Assembly (NCBI RefSeq): GCF_042684265.1
Contig: NZ_JBHULB010000012.1
Span: 1-64,000, forward strand
DNA: 64,000 nucleotides
DNA from: Croceitalea marina
GTDB lineage: Bacteria > Bacteroidota > Bacteroidia > Flavobacteriales > Flavobacteriaceae
Direction of reading: 5' to 3'
Shown here: positions 31,831-41,732 of the stretch, piece after piece
Numbering within the stretch: the stretch's first letter is position 1
Layout of the letters: each line of letters begins with the position of its first letter
Made by a program: the position numbers and the translations under genes
Notes under the pieces: generated by a model
Told to the model about the DNA's origin: nothing
The model's database searches: none
Seen by the model: the letters and a program-made list of their open reading frames with translations, nothing else

Positions 31831-33597
31831 TTGAAAAAACTTCTCAAAAATATTGAACTACCTAATGACCTACGGCAATTGAAAAAAGAACAATTGCCCA
31901 AACTGGCCAAAGAATTGCGTGAATTTATAATTGATGTAGTTGCTACAAAAGAAGGCCACTTAGGAGCAAGTCTAGGCGTTGTGGAATTGACGATTGCATT
32001 GCATTATGTTTTTGAAACCCCAAACGACAAACTGATTTGGGATGTGGGGCACCAAGCTTACGGACACAAAATTCTTACTGGGCGTAAACAAATTTTCGAT
32101 ACCAATCGGCAACTAAACGGCATAAGTGGTTTTCCAAAACGAAGTGAAAGTGCATATGACGATTTTAGTACGGGTCATAGTTCAACCTCTATTTCAGCTA
32201 TTTTGGGTATGGCAATGGCCTCACAATTAAAAGGCGACACCCAAAAGCAACACATTGCGGTAATCGGTGATGCATCAATAGCAAGCGGAATGGCCTTTGA
32301 AGGGCTCAACCATTTAGGGGTGACCAATGCCAATGCGCTTATTATTTTAAACGATAATGCCATAGGTATAGACCCCAGTGTCGGGGCATTAAAAAAATAC
32401 CTGACCAATGTTAAAAAAGGTACTGCAAAAGAGGAGAATATCTTTGAATGCTTGAACCTTAATTACTCCGGTCCAATTGATGGGCACGATTTACCAGTTT
32501 TATTGAAAGAATTGGAGCGTTTAAAATCAGTTCAAGGTCCTCGCCTTTTACACATCATTACCACTAAGGGTAAAGGGCTAAAAAAAGCCGAAGAAAATCA
32601 GGTAGCTTATCATGCTCCAGGAAAATTTGACAAACTCACCGGGGAGCTCCAAAAGAAAAGTCCTCAGCAAGAACCGCCAAAATATCAAGATGTTTTTGGG
32701 CATACTTTGGTGGAATTGGCTAAAAAGAACAAAAATATCATAGGCATCACCCCTGCCATGCCCACTGGAAGTTCTTTAAAATATATGATGGAAGAACTAC
32801 CCGAAAGGGCTTTTGATGTAGGTATTGCAGAACAACACGCGGTTACCTTGGCTGCTGGCATGGCGGCAGAGGGCTTGGTTCCTTTTTGCAATATCTATTC
32901 TACCTTTTTGCAACGTGCATATGATCAAGTCATACATGATGTCGCATTGCAAAACCTGCCCGTTATCTTCTGTTTAGACCGCGCCGGACTCGTAGGCCAA
33001 GATGGCCCTACCCACCATGGGGTTTTTGATTTGGCATATTTAAGGTGCATTCCCAATCTTATCATTTTTGCCCCTATGAACGAAGGTGAACTTAGAAATA
33101 TCATGTATACTGCTCAAAAAGGACTTGATGCCCCAATAGCGATTAGATATCCAAGAGGTAGGGGCACTACTATAGCGTGGAAAACATCTTTTTCTGAAAT
33201 TGAAATTGGCACTGCAAAACAGGTAAAAAAGGGAAATAAAATAGCCGTTCTTTCATTAGGGCATATCGGAAATGAAGTTCAAAAAGCCATAGAAAATATT
33301 TCAAAGGCGGATACTATTGCACATTATGATATGCGATTTGCAAAACCATTAGATTTGAATATACTAAAAAGCATATTCGAAAATTTTGAATATGTAATTA
33401 CCATAGAAGACGGTTGTAAAATTGGTGGATTTGGTAGCGCAGTTCTAGATCAAGCAAATGTTTTAAATTATCAAGGCACTATTAAAGTTTTAGGTATTGA
33501 TGATACCTTTGTACAACAAGGTACAGTCGAAGAATTATATGATATTTGTGGCCTCAATGCTAAAGCAATTAAAACATATCTTGAAGAGTTTCAATAG
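31831..33597 (+). CDS. dxs: 1-deoxy-D-xylulose-5-phosphate synthase
   Basis: A protein of 588 residues from TTG 31831. The N-terminus then reads KKLLKNIELPNDLRQLKKEQ, the normal beginning of flavobacterial Dxs, while ATG 31795 would sit upstream of the promoter element. The thiamine diphosphate motif is GDASIASGMAFEGLNH...NDNAIGID. The transketolase C-half holds AEQHAVTLAAGMAAEGL and RAGLVGQDGPTHHG. It joins pyruvate and glyceraldehyde-3-phosphate in the first step of the MEP isoprenoid pathway and so feeds the polyprenyl synthase and lycopene cyclase seen earlier. Confidence 0.95.
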   Translation: MKKLLKNIELPNDLRQLKKEQLPKLAKELREFIIDVVATKEGHLGASLGVVELTIALHYVFETPNDKLIWDVGHQAYGHKILTGRKQIFDTNRQLNGISGFPKRSESAYDDFSTGHSSTSISAILGMAMASQLKGDTQKQHIAVIGDASIASGMAFEGLNHLGVTNANALIILNDNAIGIDPSVGALKKYLTNVKKGTAKEENIFECLNLNYSGPIDGHDLPVLLKELERLKSVQGPRLLHIITTKGKGLKKAEENQVAYHAPGKFDKLTGELQKKSPQQEPPKYQDVFGHTLVELAKKNKNIIGITPAMPTGSSLKYMMEELPERAFDVGIAEQHAVTLAAGMAAEGLVPFCNIYSTFLQRAYDQVIHDVALQNLPVIFCLDRAGLVGQDGPTHHGVFDLAYLRCIPNLIIFAPMNEGELRNIMYTAQKGLDAPIAIRYPRGRGTTIAWKTSFSEIEIGTAKQVKKGNKIAVLSLGHIGNEVQKAIENISKADTIAHYDMRFAKPLDLNILKSIFENFEYVITIEDGCKIGGFGSAVLDQANVLNYQGTIKVLGIDDTFVQQGTVEELYDICGLNAKAIKTYLEEFQ

Positions 33598-34654
33598 AAA
33601 CCTCTTAATACTACAAGTGCTTTTTATGCTTGGCGTTTTTTCTGTTGAAGCTCAAAACACGGTTCAAGACACTATTCCTTCAGATACGACCGAGATAGAA
33701 ACCCATGTGATTCGATGGGAACAGAAAAAAATTAAAAACATCTTAAGGGGCGTTAAACTTAGAAGTCCTAAATATTCATTTAACGCTACAAAACCTTTAT
33801 TAAAAAAGCCTAAAAAATTTGTACCTACCTCTTTTTGGGATATTAAAAATGATTTCGGAATCAATCTTAACGAAGTAGCTTTTGTAAACTGGAATGCCGG
33901 TGGCGACAACTCTATTTCTGCACTTGGAAATCTGAACTTTGTCAGAAACTACAAATTCAGATATATCAATTGGGATAATGAACTTAGGCTCCGCTATGGA
34001 ATAAATGCACAAGAAGGCAGAAAACTTCGCAAAACCGATGATCTAGTAAAACTATCTTCGACTTTTGGTTTTAGAAGAGATACCCTAAGCAGTTGGTACT
34101 ATTCCGTTAAAATGAATTTCAACACCCAGTTTTCCAATGGTTTTAAGTACCCAGATCGAACCACGCCAATTTCAAGGTTTATGGCCCCAGGCTATTTGTT
34201 TCTTGGTGCGGGAACATCTTATATTCCTGAAGGAAAAAAATTTAATCTATACATTTCTCCATTTACGCAAAAAGCAACCTTCGTTTTAGACGAAAGACTT
34301 TCGCAACAAGGCGCGTTTGGCGTAGACAAGGGAGATTCGGTTTTTATGGAAGTTGGTTTTCTGATTACGAATACATGGGAAAAAGAAATATTCAAAAACG
34401 TTTCACTCAATCATAGAGTTAATCTCTACACCGACTACCTCAGAAGTTTCGGGAATGTTGATGTAGACTGGGAAATGGCATTTACCCTAACCGTAAACGA
34501 GAACGTAAAGGCAAATATAGGCACACATCTTATCTACGATGATGATATCAAATTTGATGAAGTTGTTGCCGATGACGGAACGGTTACAGACCCGGGCGAA
34601 CCGCGTATACAGTTCAGACAATTCTTGGGCGTAGGCTTTAATTATTCGTTTTAA
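33557..34654 (+). CDS. DUF3078 family secreted protein
   Basis: A protein of 365 residues from ATG 33557, inside the last codons of dxs (41-base overlap). This start gives a good signal peptide (NLLILQVLFMLGVFSVEAQ). The body is a beta-rich, probably outer-membrane protein with the DUF3078 features FWDIKNDFGINLNEVAFVNW then NAGGDNSISALGNLNF, and a C-terminus ending in an aromatic strand (LGVGFNYSF). The family is common in Bacteroidota and has no known function. Confidence 0.85.
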   Translation: MLKQLKHILKSFNRNLLILQVLFMLGVFSVEAQNTVQDTIPSDTTEIETHVIRWEQKKIKNILRGVKLRSPKYSFNATKPLLKKPKKFVPTSFWDIKNDFGINLNEVAFVNWNAGGDNSISALGNLNFVRNYKFRYINWDNELRLRYGINAQEGRKLRKTDDLVKLSSTFGFRRDTLSSWYYSVKMNFNTQFSNGFKYPDRTTPISRFMAPGYLFLGAGTSYIPEGKKFNLYISPFTQKATFVLDERLSQQGAFGVDKGDSVFMEVGFLITNTWEKEIFKNVSLNHRVNLYTDYLRSFGNVDVDWEMAFTLTVNENVKANIGTHLIYDDDIKFDEVVADDGTVTDPGEPRIQFRQFLGVGFNYSF

Positions 34655-34663
34655 AAATATCAG

Positions 34664-36022
34664 TTATAATTGCTTCCCCATAAGTTTGTTATGTATATAA
34701 ACAGCAGCACTATCCGAAAGACTTGCCACAAAACAACTGGTATTTAAAAGTAGATGATAAACCGTGGTATCTGTATTTTGATATTTTTCAGGCAAGGATC
34801 TGATTAACAATTTATCATAACTGGTCTCTTGACCCTCCTTTTTATTGATAAGTGCCGTGGTGTAAACTTCTAATATATCAGAGATAATTTTATACCCAGC
34901 AAGCTCTTTTTCTAAAACCTCTGAAGACTGATATATTTTTTGAATACTTAGATTTATAATATCCGTTATCTGCGCTTTATAGGCACTTTTATCCAATAGG
35001 GCAGCATCAAAATTACCCTTTAGTATCTCGGTTTCGTTTTCTTCAAAAATACGAGTTGCGTCTTTGATCAAAGTACTAATGGCCAATGCCCTAAGATAAC
35101 TCAGGCGGTCGCTCATAGAGCGCATAGCTTGATATTTCTTGGTGTTGATTGTATCTTTCACCAGCTTTATGAGGTATTCCAGCGCAAACTCCTCAGAAAT
35201 AAAACCTAGGTTAATACCATCTTCAAAATCAATAATGGTGTAACAAATATCATCAGCAGCCTCGACCAAGAATGTAAGTGGATGTCGGTGATACCCGATT
35301 TCAGGATTATTCGTATTCTTTCTTAGGCCTAATTCATTCACAACATCTAAAAAAAACTCCTTTTCAGATTGAAAAAACCCAAATTTCTTATCGATAATAT
35401 TTTTTGATGGTTTCTTGGGCAATGATTCTTTGGGGTATTTCATAAAAGCCCCGAGGGTGGCATAACTCAATCTCAGTCCGCCCTCAACGCCATTTCGAGA
35501 TTCGTTAAGCAACTTAAAACCATTGGCGTTCCCTTCAAAATCTACGAGGTCTTGGTATTCTTTTGCAGATAGGGCTACTTTATGTTTGCGCCCTTTACCA
35601 GATTTAAAGTAAGTTCCTATGGCTTTCTCACCGCTGTGCCCAAAAGGCGGGTTACCAATATCATGTGCCAAACTAGCTGCCGCTACTATAGCCCCAAAAT
35701 CATTAAACTGATATCCATGTTTATCCTTTAATACAGGGTATTTGTGCAACAACATTCTACCAGCGACACGACCCAAACTTCTACCTACAACGGATACTTC
35801 AAGACTATGCGTTAAACGGGTGTGAACGAACTCTTTTCTTGAGCCAACGGTAATGGGCATAGGTACCACTTGGGTTTTGTCTTGCAAACTTCTAAAAGCC
35901 GAGGAGAAAATTATGCGGTCATAGTCCACCTCAAAACCGAGACGAGTTTCGTCCTGTTCTTTTCTAAGTCTCTTTGCGGTGTCTCCAAATCGTTTTAATG
36001 AAAGTAAGTCTTCCCAATTCAT
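34664..36022 (-). CDS. dgt: dGTP triphosphohydrolase (dGTPase)
   Basis: A protein of 452 residues. The HD-domain metal ligands are clear: RLTHSLEVSVVGRSLG and SLAHDIGNPPFGHSGE (about 105-130). The dGTPase-specific start FRSLQDKTQVVPM and the late ADDICYTIIDFEDGI helix are present. It splits dGTP (or other dNTPs) to nucleoside and triphosphate, controlling DNA precursor pools. It is convergent with the DUF3078 gene, nine bases apart, with no strong hairpin between. Confidence 0.92.
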   Translation of the reverse strand: MNWEDLLSLKRFGDTAKRLRKEQDETRLGFEVDYDRIIFSSAFRSLQDKTQVVPMPITVGSRKEFVHTRLTHSLEVSVVGRSLGRVAGRMLLHKYPVLKDKHGYQFNDFGAIVAAASLAHDIGNPPFGHSGEKAIGTYFKSGKGRKHKVALSAKEYQDLVDFEGNANGFKLLNESRNGVEGGLRLSYATLGAFMKYPKESLPKKPSKNIIDKKFGFFQSEKEFFLDVVNELGLRKNTNNPEIGYHRHPLTFLVEAADDICYTIIDFEDGINLGFISEEFALEYLIKLVKDTINTKKYQAMRSMSDRLSYLRALAISTLIKDATRIFEENETEILKGNFDAALLDKSAYKAQITDIINLSIQKIYQSSEVLEKELAGYKIISDILEVYTTALINKKEGQETSYDKLLIRSLPEKYQNTDTTVYHLLLNTSCFVASLSDSAAVYIHNKLMGKQL

Positions 36023-36153
36023 CTAGGGTATATTTTATGCCAAGATAAGTTCCTTTGTCTTTTTAAGAGCTATTTTTACGGGGTATTTGGTAACATTTTA
36101 TTAACCTATAAGCCAAATTATAATGGCATTTTTGCTTACTTTCAAGAATTAGT

Positions 36154-38427
36154 ATGGGTGAGAATATCTACATTTTTATGGTTGTTGCACTTGGTCTTTT
36201 AGCAATAACCGACTTAGTTGTTGGCGTTAGTAACGATGCCGTTAATTTTTTGAATTCTGCCATAGGTTCGAAAGCCGTCACTTTTAGAACTGTAATGATT
36301 GTTGCAAGTTTAGGTATTGCCCTTGGGGCAATGTCTTCTAGTGGTATGATGGAAGTAGCTAGAAAAGGTATTTTCAATCCGGGGGAATTTGTTTTTGAAG
36401 AAATCATGTTCATTTTCATGGCCGTAATGATTACCGATATTCTGCTCCTCGATTTTTTTAATACCCTCGGTATGCCAACCTCTACGACGGTATCCATCGT
36501 ATTCGAACTATTAGGGGCCGCTGTAGCGATCTCGCTTATTAAAATCTACGGAATCGAAGGAAGCTTTTCGGACCTCAATAACTATATAAATACCGAGAAA
36601 GCCACCCAAATTATTTTCGGAATTTTGCTTTCGGTCTTTATCGCCTTTACCATAGGGGCAATAGTGCAATTTATTTCAAGGGTTCTCATCTCTTTTCAAT
36701 ATAAAAACCAACCAAAATGGGTAGAGTCTATTTTTGGTGGTCTGGCGATAACTGCCATTATTTACTTTATCATTGTAAAAGGCCTTAAGAGCGCCGCTAT
36801 TTTTGATGAATCGATTATCCAGTTCATTAGTGAATCTCCAGAACTGTTCATTGTCGGCAATTTATTTTTCTGGACATTGCTTTCTTGGGTTTTTTCAACA
36901 TTTTTAAAATGGAATATCTATACGGTCGTTATTATTTTGGGCACCTTTGCCCTAGCCATGGCCTTCGCCGGTAACGATCTTGTAAATTTTATTGGGGTGC
37001 CCATTGCAGCGCTCCAGTCTTTTCAAGATTGGCAAGGTTCAGGAATCGCCGCATCTGAATTTAATATGCAAGGTTTATCTGCAGCAGTAAGAACCCCAAC
37101 TTTATTATTGCTTTTATCTGGCGGGGTGATGGTCGTAACATTATGGTTTTCTTCAAAGGCAAAAAGTGTGGTGAAAACCAGTGTTGATCTTGCCAGACAA
37201 GATGAGGGCGATGAAAGATTTCAGCCTAATTTTATTTCACGACAAATCGTAAAACTTAGTGTTTCTGCTTTTGAAGGTTTCTCCACAATCTTACCTGAAA
37301 GCCTAAAAAATAAGATAGACAAACGATTTGCAGTACCCTATACCTATGTTCCAAAAAGCAAGGTACAAGATTTGCCCGCTTTTGATTTGGTAAGGGCGGC
37401 GGTAAATTTAATGATCGCCAGTGTATTGATATCGATTGCAACCTCAATGAAGTTACCACTTTCTACTACTTATGTGACCTTTATGGTCGCCATGGGAACC
37501 TCTTTGGCAGATCGGGCTTGGGGGGCCGAAAGCGCGGTATATCGCGTTGCCGGTGTACTTAATGTAATAGGCGGATGGTTTTTTACGGCATTTAGCGCTT
37601 TTACTGCTGCGGCTATTATTGCCACTATCCTTCATTTTGGTGGTTTTGTTGCCTTATTGGTTCTACTGGTTTTAGCTGCCGGACTTTTATTACGCAATTA
37701 TATCGCTCATAACAAGAAAACCAAGGTTACCAAAGCTGAAGACAGCTTAAGAAGAGCTGAGAGCAGCTCTATTCAAGGGGTCATTGAAGAAAGTGCCGAT
37801 AACATTGGTAATGTTATAAAGCGAAGCAACAAGATTTATACAAGCTCTATCAATGGGTTGGCAAAACACAATATTGATGATCTTAAAAAGAATAAAAAAG
37901 GAATGTCCAAACTCTCCAAAGAGGTTGACGGCCTTCAAGATAATATCTATTATTTTATTAAAAATTTAGATGAATCGAGCGTCGGTGGGGCAAGTAACTT
38001 TTATATTGTTATGCTAGGCCATTTGCAAGATTTGGCACAATCGCTAGAATATATCGCCAAGATCAGTTACACCCATGTCAACAACAATCATCGTAAATTA
38101 AAATACAATCAAATTAAAGAACTAAAAGATTTGGATAATCATTTAGAAGGACTTTTAAAAGATAGTACCGATATATTCAGCAGTAGAAATTTTCAAAATA
38201 TCGGAGCCCTTCTGAATAAAAAGCAAGAGTATTTTGATTTGGTATCCGACAAAATAGAAACACAAGTAGCTAGAACACGTACGGAGGAATCAAGTCCGAA
38301 AAACACCTCTTTATACTTCTCACTTCTAACCGAAAGTAAGGATATGATTGAGGCTACCATGAAGCTTTTAGAGCTATATTACACAGAACATGATAGCTCT
38401 GTTGTGCCTGCCAGAATTGAAAAATAA
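36154..38427 (+). CDS. PiT-family inorganic phosphate transporter with PhoU-like tail
   Basis: A protein of 757 residues. The membrane part has the two PiT signatures (VGVSNDAVNFLNSAIGSKAV near the start and AFAGNDLVNFIGVPIAALQS near 270-290). It is longer than E. coli PitA (499) because of an added C-terminal helical domain (about 540-740) resembling PhoU (RSNKIYTSSINGLAKHNIDD, then LGHLQDLAQSLEYIAKISY). The tail may regulate uptake within the same chain, which elsewhere is done by a separate PhoU-like protein. The gene stands alone, diverging from dgt. Confidence 0.9.
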   Translation: MGENIYIFMVVALGLLAITDLVVGVSNDAVNFLNSAIGSKAVTFRTVMIVASLGIALGAMSSSGMMEVARKGIFNPGEFVFEEIMFIFMAVMITDILLLDFFNTLGMPTSTTVSIVFELLGAAVAISLIKIYGIEGSFSDLNNYINTEKATQIIFGILLSVFIAFTIGAIVQFISRVLISFQYKNQPKWVESIFGGLAITAIIYFIIVKGLKSAAIFDESIIQFISESPELFIVGNLFFWTLLSWVFSTFLKWNIYTVVIILGTFALAMAFAGNDLVNFIGVPIAALQSFQDWQGSGIAASEFNMQGLSAAVRTPTLLLLLSGGVMVVTLWFSSKAKSVVKTSVDLARQDEGDERFQPNFISRQIVKLSVSAFEGFSTILPESLKNKIDKRFAVPYTYVPKSKVQDLPAFDLVRAAVNLMIASVLISIATSMKLPLSTTYVTFMVAMGTSLADRAWGAESAVYRVAGVLNVIGGWFFTAFSAFTAAAIIATILHFGGFVALLVLLVLAAGLLLRNYIAHNKKTKVTKAEDSLRRAESSSIQGVIEESADNIGNVIKRSNKIYTSSINGLAKHNIDDLKKNKKGMSKLSKEVDGLQDNIYYFIKNLDESSVGGASNFYIVMLGHLQDLAQSLEYIAKISYTHVNNNHRKLKYNQIKELKDLDNHLEGLLKDSTDIFSSRNFQNIGALLNKKQEYFDLVSDKIETQVARTRTEESSPKNTSLYFSLLTESKDMIEATMKLLELYYTEHDSSVVPARIEK

Positions 38428-38437
38428 TTTTAGACCT

Positions 38438-39145
38438 ATGCGGTTTTCGTTACTGTTTTTCGCTTTCGCTTTTTACACGGTTTCATATACCCAAGAAATT
38501 TCAGGAGATGAACTCTTGAATAAAGCTATAGAATTTCATGACCCTAAAGGGAATTGGCCCACCTTTAAAGGCGGATTTCAAGTTACTATGGAAACCCCTA
38601 ATTCTAGCGATAGAGTTAGTAAAATACATCTAAATTTGCCTAGACAAGAATTTGTATTGGATGTAGTCAAAGAAAATGATTCTTATGCCTACCTCATTGA
38701 AAAAGATAGCTGCGGCATTTCTTTAAACGGTAGCTCAAAAATTAATGAGAAGGATATTAAAAGACTTCAATTAAGCTGCGAACGGGGTATGATGATGAAA
38801 GATTACTATACTTACTTGTATGGTCTGCCCATGAAATTAAAAGACCCTGGAACAATTGTAGAACCCAAAGTTGAAAAAAGAACCTTTAAAGGAAAAGAAT
38901 ATCTTGTCTTAAAAGTAAATTATTCAGAAGGTGTGGGTAAGGACACATGGTATTTTTATTTTGACCCAAGCACTTTTGCCATGGAAGTTTACCAGTTCTT
39001 CCATGACGAAACAAAAAACGATGGAGAATACATTCTACTTAAAGGTCTAGAAAATGTTCATGGAATAAATATGCCCATGTCAAGAGCTTGGTATTACAAC
39101 AAAGATGACAAATATTTGGGTACTGATACCCTGTCTCAAAACTGA
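38438..39145 (+). CDS. DUF6503 family secreted protein
   Basis: A protein of 235 residues from ATG 38438, ten bases after the phosphate transporter. The upstream in-frame ATG inside that gene lacks a signal peptide. The signal peptide is MRFSLLFFAFAFYTVSYTQ. The body begins DELLNKAIEFHDPKGNWPTF, a typical opening of these Bacteroidota proteins, which look like outer-membrane-lipoprotein-sorting (LolA/LolB) folds: VSKIHLNLPRQEFVLDV and later DTWYFYFDPSTFAMEVYQFF. Function unknown. Confidence 0.8.
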   Translation: MRFSLLFFAFAFYTVSYTQEISGDELLNKAIEFHDPKGNWPTFKGGFQVTMETPNSSDRVSKIHLNLPRQEFVLDVVKENDSYAYLIEKDSCGISLNGSSKINEKDIKRLQLSCERGMMMKDYYTYLYGLPMKLKDPGTIVEPKVEKRTFKGKEYLVLKVNYSEGVGKDTWYFYFDPSTFAMEVYQFFHDETKNDGEYILLKGLENVHGINMPMSRAWYYNKDDKYLGTDTLSQN

Positions 39146-39155
39146 TTACAGGTAT

Positions 39156-41639
39156 CTATCCAGCCTCAAAAATAGCATCAATTCTAGCTATGACATCTTC
39201 ATAGTGATACCTTGTTTCTCTGTTAATGCTACCATTTTTAGCCGATTTCAATTTGGTTTTTAATGCTTTTAGCTCTCCCCTTACCAAAGCTCTCACATCT
39301 GAAGATTTGGTATTATAAGCTATTTGTCCTTCGAAGCCCGGTCGCCCAAACCTATTGGGTTGCTGCTCTTCGGTCATTAGATAGGCCATTCTATCAACGT
39401 AGGAACGCTGTAAATTTCTTCGGTACAGATCAACACTGGTTCCCCTAAGGGTTTCTTTCCAAAGTCCATTTCTTAAATCTACGAGCATTTCCATAGCACT
39501 ATAGTACGATTCATTTAAACTTTCAGCATCAATGAGTCTTCCCAAACGCTCAAAACTCAGTAATGAGTTCAATTGCCGTACTTGTAACCTTCGAACTTTT
39601 TCAAAATATCCGGCATGGTCAATGTTCTGTAAAATTGCCTTATCTAAAAGCCATTCAGGCGTTTCAAAAATATTAGCATGCAGCCATTTTATAGCCTGTT
39701 TTTGACCTGCAGCATTAAAATTAGAGTATACAGGCCCCTCTTGCTCAGGGGTTTTAATATTCTCGAAAACACCACCAACCGTATTGGTTACATGACCCGC
39801 ATATCTGCTATAAACTCCTAACAACTCCCCATATAATTCTTCCAAATCTTGGTAATCATTAGTTACATCTGACGTCCAACTTGGTAAATTGGCCGCAACA
39901 TATTTTAAGTTTTTCAAACCATAAGTACTCGCTTTGATAGGATCATCACCGATGCATTCGGTTTGTGATTGAGGGTCAAAACGACTGGTCTGCCTACCAA
40001 ATTTATATTTAGGGTCATCTGCTTTTTCTAACACCCAAGAATTGAGAGTTGGTCTTTCAGCATCTGCATTTTCCGCTGAAAGCCACCGATACCCCCAATT
40101 TACCGCATAGTGGTCATATGGACCCATTTGACGCACAAATCTTATATTTTCATCCCCTGGCTGAGCTATATAGTTATAGCGCGCATAATCCATAATACTT
40201 GCAGCTATCCCGTTTTTTTGGGTAAACGCTCCATTTCTAAGTGAATCTACAGGATAGGCATAACTGGCCGCCATATTGTGCGGAAAACCAAGTGCATGAC
40301 CCACCTCATGCGCAATCACCATACGCATCATTTCACCGATTTCCTCTTCTGAGGTATTTAAGGTTCTAGCTGAAGGATTTGCCGCTCCAGTTTCCAATAA
40401 ATACCGATTGCGATAGCTTCGTAGATGGTTATGATACCAAATAATATCACTTTCTATGATTTCTCCACTTCTGGGGTCTGAAACACTTGGGCCAACTGCG
40501 TTTCGCGTCGTACTTGCGACATATCGAACAACAGAATACCTTATATCTTCAGGGCTAAATTCAGGATCTTCTTCTTTTGTTGGCACGTCTTTGGCAATGA
40601 TCGCATTTTTAAAACCTGCTGTTTCAAAAGGTTTTTGCCAGTCTTCTATGCCTTGTTTTATATAAGACTGTAAATTTTCAGGTGTGCCAGGGTCTAAATA
40701 ATATACTATGGGCTTAATGGGCTCCACCAATTCTCCTCTAGCATAGGCTTCGGGATTTTTTGGTTCTAAACGCCATCTTCGTATATATGTTTTTCGGTCT
40801 GCTTTGAGGGCTTCACTCCCATAATCGTACTGAGAAACAGTAAAAAATCCGACCCTTGGATCATAGATTCTTGGTTGCATAGGGTCTTCTGGCAGTAGAA
40901 TCATAGACTGATTCATTTGAATACTTATCGACTGGGTGCTTCTAAAACTTGGTGGTTCTGAGGCGTCATACGTAAAATCTTGCTTTACTTCAACGTTCTG
41001 CGGAAAGCTTTTTATGCTATTGATAAAGCTTCTTGAACCATCTAATTTTTTGACTTTATAGTCTTTTCTGAGTCTAGCCGAGAGCCCACTTATCGCCGCG
41101 ATATCTGATGTAAAAAATTTAGTGACATCAATTACTACCGCAGATGAATCAGCATTAAAAGCCTTGATATCAAAAGCATGTAAAGTAGGTTCGTAATTAT
41201 TTACTTTTACCGAATTACTGATAGCTTTGGTACTATCGGCAACATTTACAAAAGACTTTGATTTTAATAGAATTTTATCTCGAAAGCGTACCCAATGCAC
41301 CACTTGTTCGTTTGTTTTGGAGCCGGCATTTACATAGCCACCCCCCAAGCCATTTTGTAGCTGGGCGATACGACTTACCCAAAGCATGTCTTTGTTAAGC
41401 TGCTCAAAAGGAATTTCATAGAAATAGTCTTCTGCAATTCGATGGATAGTAAATACACCCTCGTCTGAAACTGCCTCCTTTGTAATGACCTTGGTATAAG
41501 GTTTTATTCCATTATTAGATTTTGGTTTTGATACCGACTCTGTAGTTTCTTTCGATTTTTTCTTTTTGGTTTTCTGAGCTTGAATTGGGTTGCAAAGCAC
41601 CAGTGAAAGCAAAGCAAGTGCGCAAAGTGTTTTGTTCAT
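39156..41639 (-). CDS. Zinc-dependent metalloprotease (DUF5117/DUF5118 family)
   Basis: A protein of 827 residues with a signal peptide (MNKTLCALALLSLVLCNPIQA). A propeptide-like DUF5118 region (about 45-100) and a DUF5117 region precede the catalytic domain. The zinc site is AHEVGHALGFPHNMAAS (HExxHxxGxxH type), and the Met-turn is ASIMDYARYNYIA. It is periplasmic or surface-located and related to metzincins. It is widespread in Bacteroidota and lacks a well-studied member. It converges with the DUF6503 gene, ten bases apart. Confidence 0.9.
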   Translation of the reverse strand: MNKTLCALALLSLVLCNPIQAQKTKKKKSKETTESVSKPKSNNGIKPYTKVITKEAVSDEGVFTIHRIAEDYFYEIPFEQLNKDMLWVSRIAQLQNGLGGGYVNAGSKTNEQVVHWVRFRDKILLKSKSFVNVADSTKAISNSVKVNNYEPTLHAFDIKAFNADSSAVVIDVTKFFTSDIAAISGLSARLRKDYKVKKLDGSRSFINSIKSFPQNVEVKQDFTYDASEPPSFRSTQSISIQMNQSMILLPEDPMQPRIYDPRVGFFTVSQYDYGSEALKADRKTYIRRWRLEPKNPEAYARGELVEPIKPIVYYLDPGTPENLQSYIKQGIEDWQKPFETAGFKNAIIAKDVPTKEEDPEFSPEDIRYSVVRYVASTTRNAVGPSVSDPRSGEIIESDIIWYHNHLRSYRNRYLLETGAANPSARTLNTSEEEIGEMMRMVIAHEVGHALGFPHNMAASYAYPVDSLRNGAFTQKNGIAASIMDYARYNYIAQPGDENIRFVRQMGPYDHYAVNWGYRWLSAENADAERPTLNSWVLEKADDPKYKFGRQTSRFDPQSQTECIGDDPIKASTYGLKNLKYVAANLPSWTSDVTNDYQDLEELYGELLGVYSRYAGHVTNTVGGVFENIKTPEQEGPVYSNFNAAGQKQAIKWLHANIFETPEWLLDKAILQNIDHAGYFEKVRRLQVRQLNSLLSFERLGRLIDAESLNESYYSAMEMLVDLRNGLWKETLRGTSVDLYRRNLQRSYVDRMAYLMTEEQQPNRFGRPGFEGQIAYNTKSSDVRALVRGELKALKTKLKSAKNGSINRETRYHYEDVIARIDAIFEAG

Positions 41640-41732
41640 CTAATTTCGAATTTTAATGAAGATAAACATATAAAAGCTTAAACAAAAAACGAGCTTTTTA
41701 GAAATATGGAATAAACTAAAACTTTGACAGAA

